Shown piece after piece: positions 22,746-35,373 of a DNA stretch of 64,000 nt. The translations under genes and the position numbers were made by a program. Under the pieces are notes generated by a model. That model was given only the letters and a program-made list of their open reading frames with translations, was not told the origin of the DNA and made no database searches. Position 1 is the first letter of the stretch; each line of letters begins with the position of its first letter. Origin of the DNA: Alligator mississippiensis (Eukaryota; Chordata; Crocodylia; Alligatoridae). The stretch is taken from assembly GCF_030867095.1 (NCBI RefSeq), contig NC_081831.1, positions 41,477,319 to 41,541,318 of the forward strand. Direction: 5' to 3'.

Positions 22746-25700
22746 TTGTGCAACATCTGTATGACATGTGAAGATAAGCCATCAAAGGTTAGAGGGGGTG
22801 ATCATCCCAGCTGGCAGATTTGGTTTGGATAAACTGATGCCCAGATGCCTCACTGAACCCTGTCCAAGCTTTCTAAACTTCTTGAGCCTTCCAAATTACA
22901 CTGGCAATGTCATAGGCAGAAGTTTCTGTGCCCAATATGTCATTAGGGGGGATAGGTTTGTCAGAGGTTCCCTCATGCTCTCTTTTACCTTATTTGCACT
23001 TTAGACCTCCCCAAGAGTTTCCATCCGCATCTCTGGAGAGAGGCAGCTCAGCTCTCTTGTTTGCCTTTGTCCATAACCCCTCTCACCCACAATGGAACAA
23101 CTTTCTTGAGCAATTTCCCAGGGTATTTCCTGAGCCTTCCTAGAAATATGCCCTGTGACTATTCAAAGCATGGCCAGCCTCAGAGAATAACAGGAAGGGG
23201 GGTCATCAAATCTGCCAGAGGTGAGATTCACTAAGAGTCTCATTTCCTGAGATTCCCCTGGCAGTCAGGCATGACTGCCTCTGGATACTGCCCCGTTCTC
23301 TTCTTGCAGTCTCCCATCTCTGAGCTGCTGAGAATACAATATTATATGAGATCAAGGGTCCTGCTGAAGCTCCATATAATCCTTAGAGTGAAGCAGTCAG
23401 ACAAATTCAGTTCTTTTTGCAGACCTTATCTGAGTCCCAGGAGAATAAGCTTAAATCCCCCATTGTATTCTTCCCCCTCTGTCCTCACCAATCTCCAGCT
23501 CCAGGAGGCATAAACATGCATCTGGTGTAGAGTGAAACAACAGTGTGTAGGCACAGGATAGAGATGATCAGTTGGTCATGGAGGAGGGGCAAGGAGGTGG
23601 AAGGAAAAAAAGAGAAAGAGAAGCTTGTATTAATAAATGGGAACCTCAGGACTAGCCTGGGAATATCCTCACCCCATGCCCCTTCCTTTGAGAACAAATC
23701 TACTATCACTGGCAGACATGGAGCTGGAAGAACCAAGCCAAGATTTAAACCCACCTCTCAGGAAGCAGAGCACAATTAATACTTCCCCTCTCCCCCAACA
23801 GAGGTTAACTTATAGGAATCCTACATTCTCCCCCACCAGGCAGAATTTCTACCTCTGATCTCCTGAACTGAACTGGCTGTGGTTCACACATTCCAAAGCA
23901 TATCCAGCCCTGCAGTAGCTGGACAGACAGGTAACCCATGCATGGCCTCATGCTGCAATAGCGCAGCTTCCCCTCAGAGACAGAGCAGGCTCATAGGGGA
24001 CAGACAAGAACTGATGGGTTTGTATTAAAGCCTATGTGTGCCTTTCAGAACAAATGTATATAATTTAGCCAAACTCTGATTTGTTCCCTCTTCCTAGAAA
24101 GGCCTTACCTGCAAAGAGCTTCCCTTGAGTGTAGAAAGATATAGATAGACCCTTCAGCATCTTAGGCTGATGGGCTACTTTAGAATTAACAAGGTTAGGT
24201 CAAGTTAGGCTGAGAAGCAAAGCTAAGGGAAAAAGAGGCAAAGGAAATGAACAGGCAAGAAAACATGATAGGCAAGCTTGCAGAAGACAAGAGAAAGACA
24301 AGTTAAGGAGGCCATGTAGAAGTTGCCTGGAGCTAGCTTCAGTGGTGCATGCCAGTGATCTGATTTAGGGTAGATAGCACTTCTATAGACAATTAAAAAT
24401 TGGTATTTTTTTTTGCTCAACGGCAAGCAAGGTACATCCAGTAGCCATATCAGACAAAATTTGTGTTAATATTAATGATGAAATAACCTATTGGGCACAT
24501 TTCTGCACTAACTAACCTTATTTAACAAATTTTAGAAGTTAGGCTAGATAATCTTCCTTGGTCCCCAGAATACTTATGGAAGTCAGCAAGGGACAGATGA
24601 GCCCATCAGTGCTGCTCCCAGATATGCTGCAAGGGGCATTCCACAGACTGACATTACTTCCCCTTTTCAACTAAGCACAGAGGAGAATATGCATTCCAGA
24701 ATTGCAGTCTGGGACCCTGGCTGGAGCTCAAGAAGGAGCCAATTCGCTCATCCATTGTTTAAAGTAACCAAGCTATAAATGTCATCACACCTGTAGAAGG
24801 CTGCAGCATCCCAACCCCAATATGGGGGGGGGCAGAAAAGATCACCCCACACTCTCACATCATCATTATTAGGACTTGGCAATAGTCCCAGGGGTGACAG
24901 CCATGTTACCCCATCATATCACAGTGCAACCTCAAGACAATGTGATGTCAAAGTTTAGGCCCACTGGACACAAAACCTAATTCTGAGAGTGAGCACCTCC
25001 AGTTCTCTGTAAAGACTGGAATTCATTCCAGAATAGAAAATGGCAGGGCTTGCTGCTTACCTTCAACCCAGTGAAACCACAACCTTTTGGTATATCAGTC
25101 CCAGAAGCCAAACCACACTGGGAACAACAAAACCTAACAGAACCACATTCAGTAGAAGTCCTGATCTAGAGTTAGTGCTAGAAATGAGTCCAAACCAGAA
25201 CCTTCCACAATCCCAAGCTCCAACAGGTCACATTAGTTAGATCCTAAATCCATATCAATTATGTGTGGACCTAGCCAAACTGACACCATCCATCTTGCCC
25301 TTTCCAGAGATGGGACAACACCAGGACCTTTCATGTGAGTCCTTCCACCAACCACACTGTACACAGATCAAAGGGAAACAAGCTAACAAGAATCCAGACA
25401 TAGGCTGTGCCTGGCCAGGATTTACAAAATGGCCTCTTTCTGCATCTCTGGAAAAAAGTAGTTGTTGTGTGGCAACTGCAGGGTTGGGAAGCTGGCACTC
25501 TAGATTCTGTTGGCAGATCTCCAGCTTCCCTGAACCACTGATAAATTATGCAACTTCTCTCTTTCCTTAGCTGTAAAATGGAAGTAACCTGTACATAGCT
25601 TTGATAACATTTCCACTGAAATCACTGAAAGAGATCCCTTTGACTCCAGTGGGAGATGGAACAGACTCCTGATTGTAGGTGAGCTCCGAGGCCCAAAGAA

Positions 25701-25799
25701 TTAATGGTGAGAGACTCTGTGGGGAGGCACAGGCAGTGCACATACATATCTGAGTCAGCTCACCTACCTTCATGAGCCGGCAGCCCAGCATTTACAAAT
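22746..25799. other. Gene-free stretch
   Basis: About 3 kb with no supportable exon, RNA gene or classified repeat. A homopolymeric G9 tract lies at about 24823-24831. Confidence 0.5.
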
Positions 25800-27690
25800 A
25801 TAACCACTAGGGCTGTGTGAAATTTCGGTAGCTGATTTGATTTGGAGGAGATTCGGCCTGATTTGGGGACCAAATCTCTGAATCCGAATTGAATTGGGAG
25901 ATCAATTAAAAGCTCCAAATCAATTCGAAGCATCCGAATCAATTTGGGAAAGCTTCAGAAAAGATTTGGCTGCTTCAGAGATTTGGCCATGGACTAAACA
26001 GGCAGCTGACACAGCTGCCTCCAGCTGGTAAGTCTGTTGGGGTTGGTGGAAGGGGGAGGGAGGGACGTGGGGGAGGGATGGATTGGGGCTGGGACAAGCT
26101 GCCCAGCCAGGGCAGGGCAGCGTACTACTAGGGGTGGGGGGCGGGGGATGAAGGTGCGACAGCACTAGGAGTGGGGCCTCTGCCCTGCTGCCGCTTGCCC
26201 AGTCAGGGCTGGGGAGGTGGGATGCAGATGCAGCTCGCTCCAGCCAGAAGGGGGCAAGTGGCAGCAGGGCAGAGCCTCCTGCTCCCAGCGCTGCTGCACC
26301 CACATCCTGTGTTCCCCACACTGGCTAGCAAGTGATGGCAGAACAGAGTCCCCGCTCCCAGCACTGATGCAGACACGGCAGCACTTGGAGTGGGGGCTAT
26401 GCCCTGCTGCCACCCAGAGCGAGCTGCGCGTGCATCGTGCCCCCCCACGCATAGCCCCTGCAGCTCTCTCTGCTGGGGCAGAGGCAGGCACAGCCGGAGG
26501 AGCCACAGGAGAAGCCCCCATGGCTGCCCTGCCAGGCTCCATCCCCTGCCTAGCCCCAGCCTCCCTGCACTTGAAAAAAAAAAAAGTCCCACACTCACTG
26601 GCTCTGGAAGCAGTGATCAGGGCCTCTGAGGGCTCATGGCAGAGCCCCCCTGCACAGCACAAGGCAGTGGGGGGGCAGTGGGGATGCCTTCCCCACTTGC
26701 CACCCCATGAGGCAGGTACAACACAGCTTGGCAGGGTGCTGTGCATGGTCAAGGAGCTGGGGCCACTCTACATGTCACCTAGAGCCTGGCACCACTCAGG
26801 CCCAGCAGCCCCAGCTCCCAGACAGCACACAGCACCCTGCCGAGCTGCACTGCACCCACACTGTGGGGCAGCTGCCGTGTGGGTGCCAGGCAGGAGGAAT
26901 GATCCCTGCTGCCTCCCACTTGCCCTGAGTGCCCAGAGGCCCCAATTGCCACTGCTGCAGCTGGTGAGCACGGGGCTTTTCTGTTTGTTTGTTTGTTTAA
27001 GTGCCAGCATGGGCATCTGGTGCCTAGTGAGTCAGGGAGGCACTTGCCCCCTGCAGACAGTCCCCCCCACAGCAGACAGTCAGCAACCGGGGGGCCGGTC
27101 CCCCCACAGCCGATCCCACCAACCCACAAGTGGCAGCAGCGTGCCACTGGCACTTCCAGGTGTGCATTTTTCTGGGTAAGCGTGATCAGCCGCAGGAAGG
27201 ACCGCCTCTCCTGGCACTCCCACTTCCCAGCCAGCACTCTCAGGAGGGGCACAAGCACTCTTGCCTGCCCCCACTGTCTGGGAATGCTGGCTGTCAGGGG
27301 ATGCACCAGTGCTCTCAGGGAATGAATGTGCATACCCATGTATCCCCTACATGTCGCCACTGAGTGCCAGGACTAGGCTGGGACCAGGAGGGGGATGGGG
27401 CCAGAACGGGCAGCCATGGGGGCTTCTCCCACAACTCCCCCCACCTGGGGAGAGGCAAGTACAGCTGGAGGAGCCAAGGGAGAACCTGCATCCGCCCAGC
27501 TGTGCCTGCCTCTCCCCGGCTGATCTGAATCACCAAGTCTGTCCAAATCAGTGCCAAATCTTCCAAAGCCAATTTGGCCGTATCGATTCAGGACAGCGAT
27601 CCAAATCTCCAAATCAAATCACTGTCCTCCGAATTGGCTGAATCCAAACCAAATCAAGTACTTCCCTATTCACACAGGCCTAATAACCAC
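25800..27690. mobile_element. Non-autonomous hAT-like foldback element (family F, copy 1) with 8-bp duplication
   Basis: The element is 25808-27682, between two identical 8-bp copies of ATAACCAC (25800-25807 and 27683-27690). The ends are TAGGGCTGTGTGAA and, reverse-complemented, TAGGCCTGTGTGAA. About 120-150 bp at each end are packed with GATTTGG, CCGAATC and CCAAATC motifs, the kind of subterminal array a transposase binds. The middle is GC-rich and contains inverted segments such as GGAGAAGCCCCCATGGCTGC (about 26510) against its complement near 27409. No transposase is encoded. Open frames up to 320 codons in the GC-rich core look spurious. Confidence 0.85.
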
Positions 27691-28158
27691 CCAAAAGAAA
27701 TCAACGTTCTCTGCCATGTCTTTAATTGAAGGGAAAGTGGCAAAATATTTGCTATCATCCTCTTTGTTCAGTTGCTCAGGTTTCCCTCAGGAGAGAAATA
27801 ACCCTTTTCCAGTATGTGCCCAAACTGATGGATTATGTTGTGTTATGTCCCCTTGCCTTAGGATCTCAAACAGGACATGTTAAATGATGCTGCACCCTGG
27901 TGAGCCAAGGAGATGTGGGAGATAGAGAATGCAGATAATACACAAACATTACAGCCTGCACATTACAGCCTCTTAACAGACAGGGCCATCTCTGAAAGGA
28001 GATGAGCACTAGAAACTTCACAGCATCTTCAGCCTTTGCCTGCAAGAGGTGTTCAGAGGAATGATGTTCAGTGGATATAGGTAGCTCACAACTATTGTAG
28101 TTCTAGGCTTTACCAGCAAGGGGCACTGGAAGTAATGGTACAGGAACACTGAGCAGAA
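27691..28158. other. Gene-free stretch
   Basis: No gene or repeat recognised between two DNA-element segments. Confidence 0.5.
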
Positions 28159-28390
28159 CAGGAGTGGCCAACCTGCAGCATGGGTGCTGCAAGTGGCACG
28201 GGCAGCCCCTGTGTGGCACACAGCAGATCAGGGAGGGAGCAGGGAACACAGGGGTAGATAGGGCAGGGAACAGAAAGCAAAGCAGCAGATTGGGCAGGCA
28301 ACACAGGGAAGGAAGCAGAGCAACAGATCAAGTGGGAAAAGAGGATGAGGATGGCATTCAGGAAGAGTGCGGGACTAATTTAGGCATGTC
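28159..28390. mobile_element. Possible hAT-like fragment
   Basis: It begins CAGGAGTGGCCAACCTGCAGC, a left end of the hAT 'CAGGGGTGGGCAACC' type, followed by repeated GGGCAG/CAGATC motifs. The right end is not recognisable, so length and truncation are uncertain. Confidence 0.4.
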
Positions 28391-28559
28391 TGCCAAAAAG
28401 ATTGGCTTCCACTAAACTAGAGATTGCTCCCAGTTATAATCTTAGCCTCTCCCAGAAGGAGGCACTGCAGGAAGGGCAGAGGAATCTTTCTTTTGGGAGC
28501 TCTCATCTTTTAATTTCCTAGCCTCCCCCAGAAAGAGGGTGTGCCCACCTCTGTTCAAG

Positions 28560-29960
28560 TAGACGCTCCCACGCGGCCTTCACCCGGACTAGAGATCATG
28601 TCTGTCCTGGACTCGTGGGTGGACCCCACGGGCTACCCCTGCTGACGTCAGCGGGAGCCCTTAACTCGCCTGCCACGACGTGGAATGTTACCTCAGTGGA
28701 GGGGTTCCCCCTTGGGGCAGCCTCCAGGGTCGTTGCGTCTCCCGGCGGGCGCTCTCAGGGCTCCAACCTCCCCTACACCCTGGCCACTCGCCACCTTGGG
28801 CTATCAGTCTTTGGGCCTCTTTGGTGTCCTCGGCTCCTCCCCAGCTCCTGCCCACAGCTTGCCAGCCGTGCGCCTGGGTCTTCAGGCCCGGTGTATGGTC
28901 CGCAAGGACCTTCGGCCTGGTCCTTCCAATATGGCTTCCTATCGTTCTAATCTAATCACCCTGTGACGTTATGTGCCTACCCCACCACCAAGCTAATCGA
29001 GGTTCCTAAGCTAAGGGGCCAGGAGGCCCGCAAGGGTGCCTCTGGCCTCTGGGCCACGTGGTTCATCCTGGCTTGGGTTCCACTGCCCCAGCGGCTCACC
29101 CACTGGGGTGTTGAATCCCCGCCTCTTCCCAAGGCCGCTGTGGGCCGCAGAGGTCCACCGTCCAGCCCTGTTTCGGGTCTTCGTCTGCCCCCGATGCATC
29201 CCGACGAGGCCCCATTGGACCTGCCCCTCTGTTACCTCTTCTCCAGATCCTCCACGGGCGCTGCCGCTGGCTCTGCTGCGGGTGCAGCTGCTGGTTCCTC
29301 CGTCAGCGTTACCCCCACCTTCACCGCCACCTCTGCGGCTGGCGGCGCTGCCAGCTCTCCAGCTGATTCTGCTGCCGGCGTTACAATTAGCTTCTCCGCC
29401 AGCTCTGTTGTTAAGGTTGCAGCCGGCTTCTCTGTCGGCTCTGGCACCGACGATGCAACCAGCTTCCTTGCCGGCTCTTCTGTTGGCATCACTGCCGACT
29501 CTCTTGGAGCCTGTCCTAGCTCCACCCCCAGCCTTCCACGCTGCCGGGCGCGGTGGCTGATTTCCTCTGCGTGAGGGCTCTTCCCTCCAGCCTCCTCACA
29601 TCAGCTGCCCCGCCACATCGTCAGGGCCACTTTTTGTCTCCCCCGGGCGTTGTCCCCCGCCCCCGCTGCTTGGCCGCAGCTGTATATACACGCGGCTAAT
29701 CACCCTCACCGGTGGTTTCGCCACATGCCTCTCCTCTGGTTCTTCAGGCTCTACAAGAGGTAAGTGGGGCTCTCTTTTGGCCTGGGGTCCTCCTGTCACC
29801 CCAGCTCCCCTGGGACAGAGGGGAAAGAGGTTTTTTTTATAAATACAAGATAAGACAAGATGGGATGAGACAAGACCTGAAAAATGGACTGTGGACAAAT
29901 CCCTTTTCCCTGCTGCCGCAGGTCTGTTTTACTGGGAAATTAAAAACCTGAAGGTACAAT
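28560..29960. other. CpG-rich block with promoter-like motifs, class unknown
   Basis: Unlike the surrounding DNA, 28560-29760 is dense in CpG. It holds a perfect CRE palindrome TGACGTCA (28643-28650), a TATATA box (about 29691), a consensus splice donor AAGAGGTAAGT (about 29755-29765) and a TATAAATA near 29839. Long open frames exist on both strands, including a plus-strand frame at 28963-29574, with an Ala/Ser-rich repeat region at about 29255-29510. None resembles a known protein. It could be a CpG-island promoter of an unseen transcript or a young retroelement or LTR. A possible decayed relative at 15550-15680 favours a repeat. Confidence 0.45.
29255..29510. repeat. Degenerate GC-rich minisatellite within the CpG-rich block
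   Basis: Imperfect units of about 27-30 bp around GCTGCCGGC/GGCTCTG repeat for some 250 bp. On the plus strand this reads as Ala/Ser-rich and on the minus strand as Glu/Pro/Ala-rich peptide, so open frames persist through it by composition. Confidence 0.55.
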
Positions 29961-31760
29961 AGACCATTTGCTCCCTTCCCTCCAAATAGCCCCCATTCTG
30001 CTTACTGGAGAATCATAAAGTTGGTGTTAATTTCATTAACATTCCCATTGAACAGTTCATTAAACTGAGATTTCCTGGCTTGCAGCTGTGAGAAACAAGT
30101 GGGATCTGTTCAGAATCCTTAATGCCACTCTCTAGGGTAATTAGTCTAAAAGCTTAAAGCTTCCCCCAGTGGATTTATATGTTGGATTAGTGTTTGGTTT
30201 TTTTCAAAGCCAGAGGATAGTTATATGCCATTAGCTGTCCCAGCTCTGGCCTGTCTATGCATCAGGACCGGCTTGCTGCAAATAAACTATAGCAGCAGCT
30301 GCACCCTGCAGTCGCTATCCCAGTGCTAATGTAAAGGAAGGTTTCTGTCTAAGGGTCTGCAGAGAGAGGTAGCTGACTGGTAGCTGTTAGTCTGAAGTCA
30401 GTCAGAAGGCAGGGTACACATGCACCATTATAGACTAGCTCAGTAAGATACTTATATAAGGGTCTGCAGTCACTGCTGTGACCACGGTTTAGGTGAATAT
30501 ACCCAAGAAAACTTAGGCCTGCTAACTCAGGTTTTGCAAGCAGCAGAGGTACAATTTATGCAGCAGTTCAGATCAGTTTTGCAGCCTGCATTTTGCTGTG
30601 GCTACACCAGTAGCAACCCCACAGTTTGCTAGTTTAAAGCTGGCATGTGTATGCCTACATCAGCTGCAGTTGATTTAACCAAAATGTTAACTTACACCCT
30701 TGGGAATAAGTTCTCTCACATCCTAGCAGCCAATGTTCCAGAGCTGAAATGTTAGTGGCTATAGACTAGTTCTGTGATTATTCCTTCGACTGTTTTCCTA
30801 TCTCAGGATTGCCAAGAAACCCATACTGTGTATGCCCTGGAAGCAAAACCTCAGTTTTGGACCAAACACTCCTGCAATCTACTTGGTCCTCCTCTGTCTG
30901 CACCCCTTCATTTCTGCCATTGATTCCTACCCTGGTAATCAGGCCTCCCAGTTGAGAAAAAGGATTGTCTCTATCTCACTGCCATACAAGGCTGGACAAC
31001 TTCTTTGCTGAAGGAGGATTCAGACCATTTCGGATAAGAGATATTTGGCTGGGAGAGCTGGGGTCCGAGTCACAGGGATGAAACCATCATTCATACTTGG
31101 TGGGCGCGTCTACAAGTTGCCCTGTGGTAATGTAGTGACATACTATGTTGCCATACGTAGTGATCACACAAGTCTACACATGGTTGCCAGCTACATTACC
31201 ATAGTGGCACACTTCCCCGCTTTAGTGCACCACTGCGGCAACATAGCAGCACGCACCGCGTGCATGGTGCAGTAACCACCCATACTGCGCTGTGCTTTAG
31301 AACTTCAAAAGGAAGTACTAAAGCACGGTGCCATAGCAACATTGAGACGCACCCTGCCTCTCTCTCTCAATTCCTTCTTGTCCTGGTTTCAGCTGCAGTA
31401 ATCCTGTCAGGAAGCCAGCATGTGGAAAGCCAGGTCTGAATGCATTTCTGTGGTTCACAGCACCCTCTTGAGGCCTGTTCAAGGCATCTTCAGGATGAAA
31501 GCATCCAAACTAGTCCGGGATCTTTAAGCCTTTGTTTGTGGGGGAGGGGCACGGGTTTGTAGATTTGCCAGAGGTATCTGCAGTGACACAATGTCAGACA
31601 CACACTGTAGGGAATTCCACCAGACGATTTATTTTGGGGGCCCTCAAGTAAAGGGAACAAAGATTGGGAGACAGGAGGAGAAGGGCACACACTCGACACT
31701 CCCCACAGCTCCTTGCCAACTACATCAGCAATAGGCTGGGGGTTGCATCATATACAGCTG
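29961..31760. other. Gene-free stretch with minor repeats
   Basis: No gene was found. A short copy of the GTTAGTCTGAAGTCA repeat lies at about 30370-30450. At 31110-31340 a small region carries inverted segments (TGGTAATGTAG against CTACATTACCA, and CTTTAGTGC against GTACTAAAGC), possibly a decayed foldback element without clear ends. Confidence 0.45.
30370..30450. repeat. Interspersed repeat (GTTAGTCTGAAGTCA family), copy 2
   Basis: It shares GTTAGTCTGAAGTCAG, AGAAGGCAGGGT and TATAGACTA with 20515-20640, in the same order and spacing. Class unresolved. Confidence 0.5.
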
Positions 31761-31847
31761 TTTCATAGATTCATAGATGTTAGGGTCGGAAGGGACCTCA
31801 GTGACATTGAATCCGACCCCCTGCATAGGCAGGAAAGAGTGCTGGGT

Positions 31848-34580
31848 CTAGATGACCACTGCCAGATGCCCATCTAACCTCCTCTTGAAGACCCCCAGGG
31901 TAGGGGAGAGCACCACCTCCCTTGGGAGCCCATTCCAGATTTTGGCCACTCTAACTGTGAAGAAGTTCTTCCTAATGTCTAGTCTAAATCTGCTCTCTGC
32001 TAGCTTATGGCCATTATTTCTTGTGGCCCCCAGGGGCACCTTGGTGAGCAGAGCCTCACCAATTCCCTTCTGTGCCCCCATGATGAATTTATAGGCAGCC
32101 ACAAGGTCGCCTCTCAACCTTCTCTTGCGGAGGCTGAAGAGGTCCAGGTGCCCTAGTCTCTCCTCATAGGGCTTGGCCTGCAAGCCCTTAACCATACAAG
32201 TGGCCCTTCTCTGGACTCTCTCCAGGTTATCCACATCCTTCTTAAAGTGTGGCGCCCAAAACTGCACACAGTACTCCAATTGTGGTCTGACCAGCGCCCG
32301 ATAGAGGGGAAGTATCACCTCCTTGGTTCTGTTTGTCATGCATCTGCTGATGCACGATAAAGTGCAGTTCGCTTTGTTGATGACTTCATCACACTGACGA
32401 CTCATGTTCATCTTGGAGTCCACTAGGACTCCGAGATCCCTTTCCACTTCCGTGCTACCGAGCAGGTCATTTCTTAGGCAGTAGGTGTGCTGGACATTTT
32501 TCCTCCCTAGGTGCAGCACTTTGCATTTCTCCTTGTTGAATTGCACTATGTTGTTTTCTGCCCATATGTCCAACCTGTCCAGGTCTACCTGTAGTTGTTC
32601 CCTGCCCTCTGGTGTGTCCACCTCTCCCCACAGTTTTGTATCATCCGCAAACTTGGACAGAGTACACTTCACTCCCTCGTCCAAGTTGCTGATGAAGACA
32701 TTGAAGAGTATCAGTCCAAAGACCGAACCCTGTGGGATCCCGCTGCCCACGTCCTTCCAGGTAGATACCGACTCATCCACCACCACTCTTTGAGTACAAC
32801 CTCTAGCCAATTTGCCACCCACCGGACTGTGTAATCATCCAAGTCACAACCTCTTAATTTGTTCACCAGCATGGGGTGGGATACCGTATCAAAGCCCTTC
32901 CTGAAGTCTAAGTAAATGATGTCTACCCCTACTCCTGTGTCCAGGTGTTTTGTAACCTGGTCATAAAAAGAGACTAGATTAGTCAGGCATGATCTACCTG
33001 CTACGAACCCATGCTGGCTTCCCCTCAGCATAATTTTTCCTGCTGGGCTCTCACATATATGAGCCTTAATAATCTTTTCAAAGACTTTGCCAAGGATGGA
33101 GGTGAAGGATCCTCCTTCCTCCCCTTCTTGAAAATAGAGACCACACTGGCCCTTTTCCAGTCCTCTGGGACCTGGCCCATACGCCACGAGTGTTCAAATA
33201 TTCTTGCCAGTGGCTGTGCAATGACATCAGCCAGTGCCTTCTGTACCCTCAGATGGAGCTCATCTGGGCCTGCCGACTTAAAGGCATCCAGTCCTGCCAA
33301 ATGACTCTGCACTATCTCAAGGTCAACACTTGGTAGTCTGGCACCCTCCTGTTGCCTCTCTACAATCCCATTGTGAGACTTGTCTTGCCTCTTGTTTAGG
33401 AACATTGAGGCAAAGAACTCATTGAGGAGTTCAGCCTTGTCCCCCCTGTCTGTCAACAATTGCTTTTGCCCATTCAGTAGTCGTCCTATACCGCCCTGGG
33501 CCTTCCTTTTACTCCCTATATATCTAAAAAACAATTTTTTGTTATCCTTAACTTGGGATGCCATCCTCAGCTCCATGGTAGCTTTGGCCCGTCTAACTGC
33601 CTCCCTACAAGCGCGAGCTGAGGAGGCATACTCCTCTTTAGTAATTTCTCCCTGTTTCCACTGCCCCACTTTTTGCCCTTAGGCTGCTCTGGATTTCTCT
33701 GGTCAGCCAAGGAAGCCTCTTGGCCCTTTCCCCCTTATCAGGATTGTCTCCCTCTGTGCCCGAAGGATCACTTCCTTAAGGCACAGCCACCTTTCCTGGG
33801 CTCCCATCTCACCAAATCTCTTACTCTGCAGTGCATCATTGACTAAACACCTGAGCTCACTGAAGTCAGCCTTCCTAAAGTCTAGCACTTCCACCCTACT
33901 AGTTACCTTACCCACTCTACGCCTTATGGTGAATTCTTTTATTTGGTGGTCACTGTCCCCCAGGTGACCACTGATCTGTAGGTCCCCTACTATGTCATCC
34001 CCTGTTGCCAATACCAGGTCCAGTAAGGCATTCCCCCTAGTGGGACCATGTACCTCCTGCATCAGATGGAGGTCCTGTACACAGGATAGGAACCTGCGTG
34101 AACAGCGAGAATTTGCTGTCTGCATCTCCCAGCAGATGTCAGGGTAGTTTAGGTCCCCCATGACTACCGCCTCCCTAGTCTGTATGGTCTCTGAGAGCTG
34201 CCTCAGGAGTTCCAAGTCTAGTTCTTCCCCTTGGTGTGGGGGTCTGTAGCAGACCCCTACCACCAAATCCCTTTCCGCTTGACCTCCATGTATCCCAAAC
34301 CACAATCCTTCTACTTTCTCCTCCTCCAATTCCATTTTGGTAAGGGTTGATGTATAACGCTCCTTGACATAAAGCGCAACCCCTCCCTCTCTCCTCCCCA
34401 CTCTGTCCTTTCTGTACAGTTTATAGCCCTCAATGTGTACCGCCCAGTCGTGGGTGGAGTCCCACCAAGTTTCAGTTAACCCCACTAAGTCGTGTTTTCT
34501 GCAAGCAGGAGCGCTAGTTCATCCTGCTTGTTCCCCATGCTCCTAGCATTGGTGTATAGGCACTTGAGCCCTGTGACTGG
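31848..34580 (-). pseudogene. CR1 ORF2 pseudogene: endonuclease plus reverse transcriptase
   Basis: It would encode an APE-type endonuclease fused to a reverse transcriptase. The start region (YTNARSMGNKQDEL, about 34560) is shifted out of frame near 34490. The endonuclease (34485-33703) has GLTETWWD, RPP, GDLNYPDICW and GDSDHQ motifs in order. After frame changes near 33700 the linker and RT follow. RT blocks include FKSAGPDELH, IYLDFRKGFDTVSHP and an intact LSKFADDTKLWG catalytic box (about 32650), with further frame changes near 33130 and 32760. The C-terminal part keeps LERVQRRATCM and FRLDIRKNFFTVRV. At least three frame breaks mean no full protein is made. Confidence 0.9.
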
Positions 34581-34722
34581 CGCCTTTGTTGCCCCCTGGC
34601 TCTGATGCCCAATGGGCCTCTTATTGCTTACCTATTGCTTACCTGTGGTATACTGCTGGACATCCCATGGATTGCAGGTTCCTGATATTCTCCTTCTTCT
34701 GCCTCCCCATCCCCCATCTGAG

Positions 34723-35373
34723 CTAGTTTAAAACCCGATGTAGGAGATCAGCCAACCTGTTGGAGAAAAGACTTTTACCTTTCATTGAAAGGTGAAGTCC
34801 ATCGCGCCCCAGGAAGTCCCTTGCCAGGAAGTGTGGGTTGTGGTCCAGGAAGCCAAATCCTGCACGATGGCACCAACTCCTGAGCCGCAAGTTGATCTCT
34901 CTGATGCAGGCGCTGTGATGCCTACTGCGACCTCTGACCAGGAGGATGGACAAGAAGACCACCTGTGTCCCCATCTCCCTAAGCCTGGCCCCCAGAACCC
35001 TGTAGTCACCCATGACACGGTCAGAACTACTCCTGGCCGCATCATTGGTTCCCACATGGATGAGGACCATGGGATAGTAGTCCTAGGGCTGGATCAGGCC
35101 AGGAATCCTTGTTGTGACATCCTGGATCTTGGTCCCTGGCAGCCAACACACCTCACACACCATGGGATCTGGGTGGCAGATGTTTCCCTCTGCTCCTCTC
35201 AGTAGGGAGTCTCCCACTATGACGACAGGTCTCCTTTTCCTCCAGTAACTTGTCTAGCCATCAGCTTGCTCGGGGATGGGTTGGGGCTCCTCCCATGCCG
35301 TCTCCTCCACCACACTCTCCTCCAGTGCAGCCAGGGCTTCATATCTGTTCCCCAACTGCACCAGTGGATCCAT
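34723..35373 (-). pseudogene. CR1 ORF1 pseudogene with SGNH/GDSL esterase-like domain
   Basis: ORF1 of CR1-group LINEs carries an SGNH hydrolase (lipid esterase) domain. From an ATG at 35373 the frame gives a short helical segment (LVQLGNRYEALAALEE), then VVIVGDSLLRG (GDS block with the nucleophile serine), IHVGTNDAA (the G/N block), and GRDGLHLSMKG near the end (Asp/His block), terminating at 34723. Two in-frame TAG codons, at 35256-35254 and 35085-35083, interrupt it, so it is a pseudogene. Residues corresponding to the serine, glycine, asparagine, aspartate and histidine are all still readable. It may extend further upstream than 35373. Confidence 0.85.

Noticed and set aside
26217..27179. 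320-codon plus-strand open frame
   Set aside because: Interior of the family F foldback element. Similar-length frames exist on the opposite strand. It shows no transposase motif and no conservation signal.
28963..29574. 203-codon plus-strand and 97-codon minus-strand frames rich in Ala/Ser or Glu/Pro
   Set aside because: Produced by a GC-rich minisatellite; no domain. Described as part of the CpG-rich block rather than as genes.
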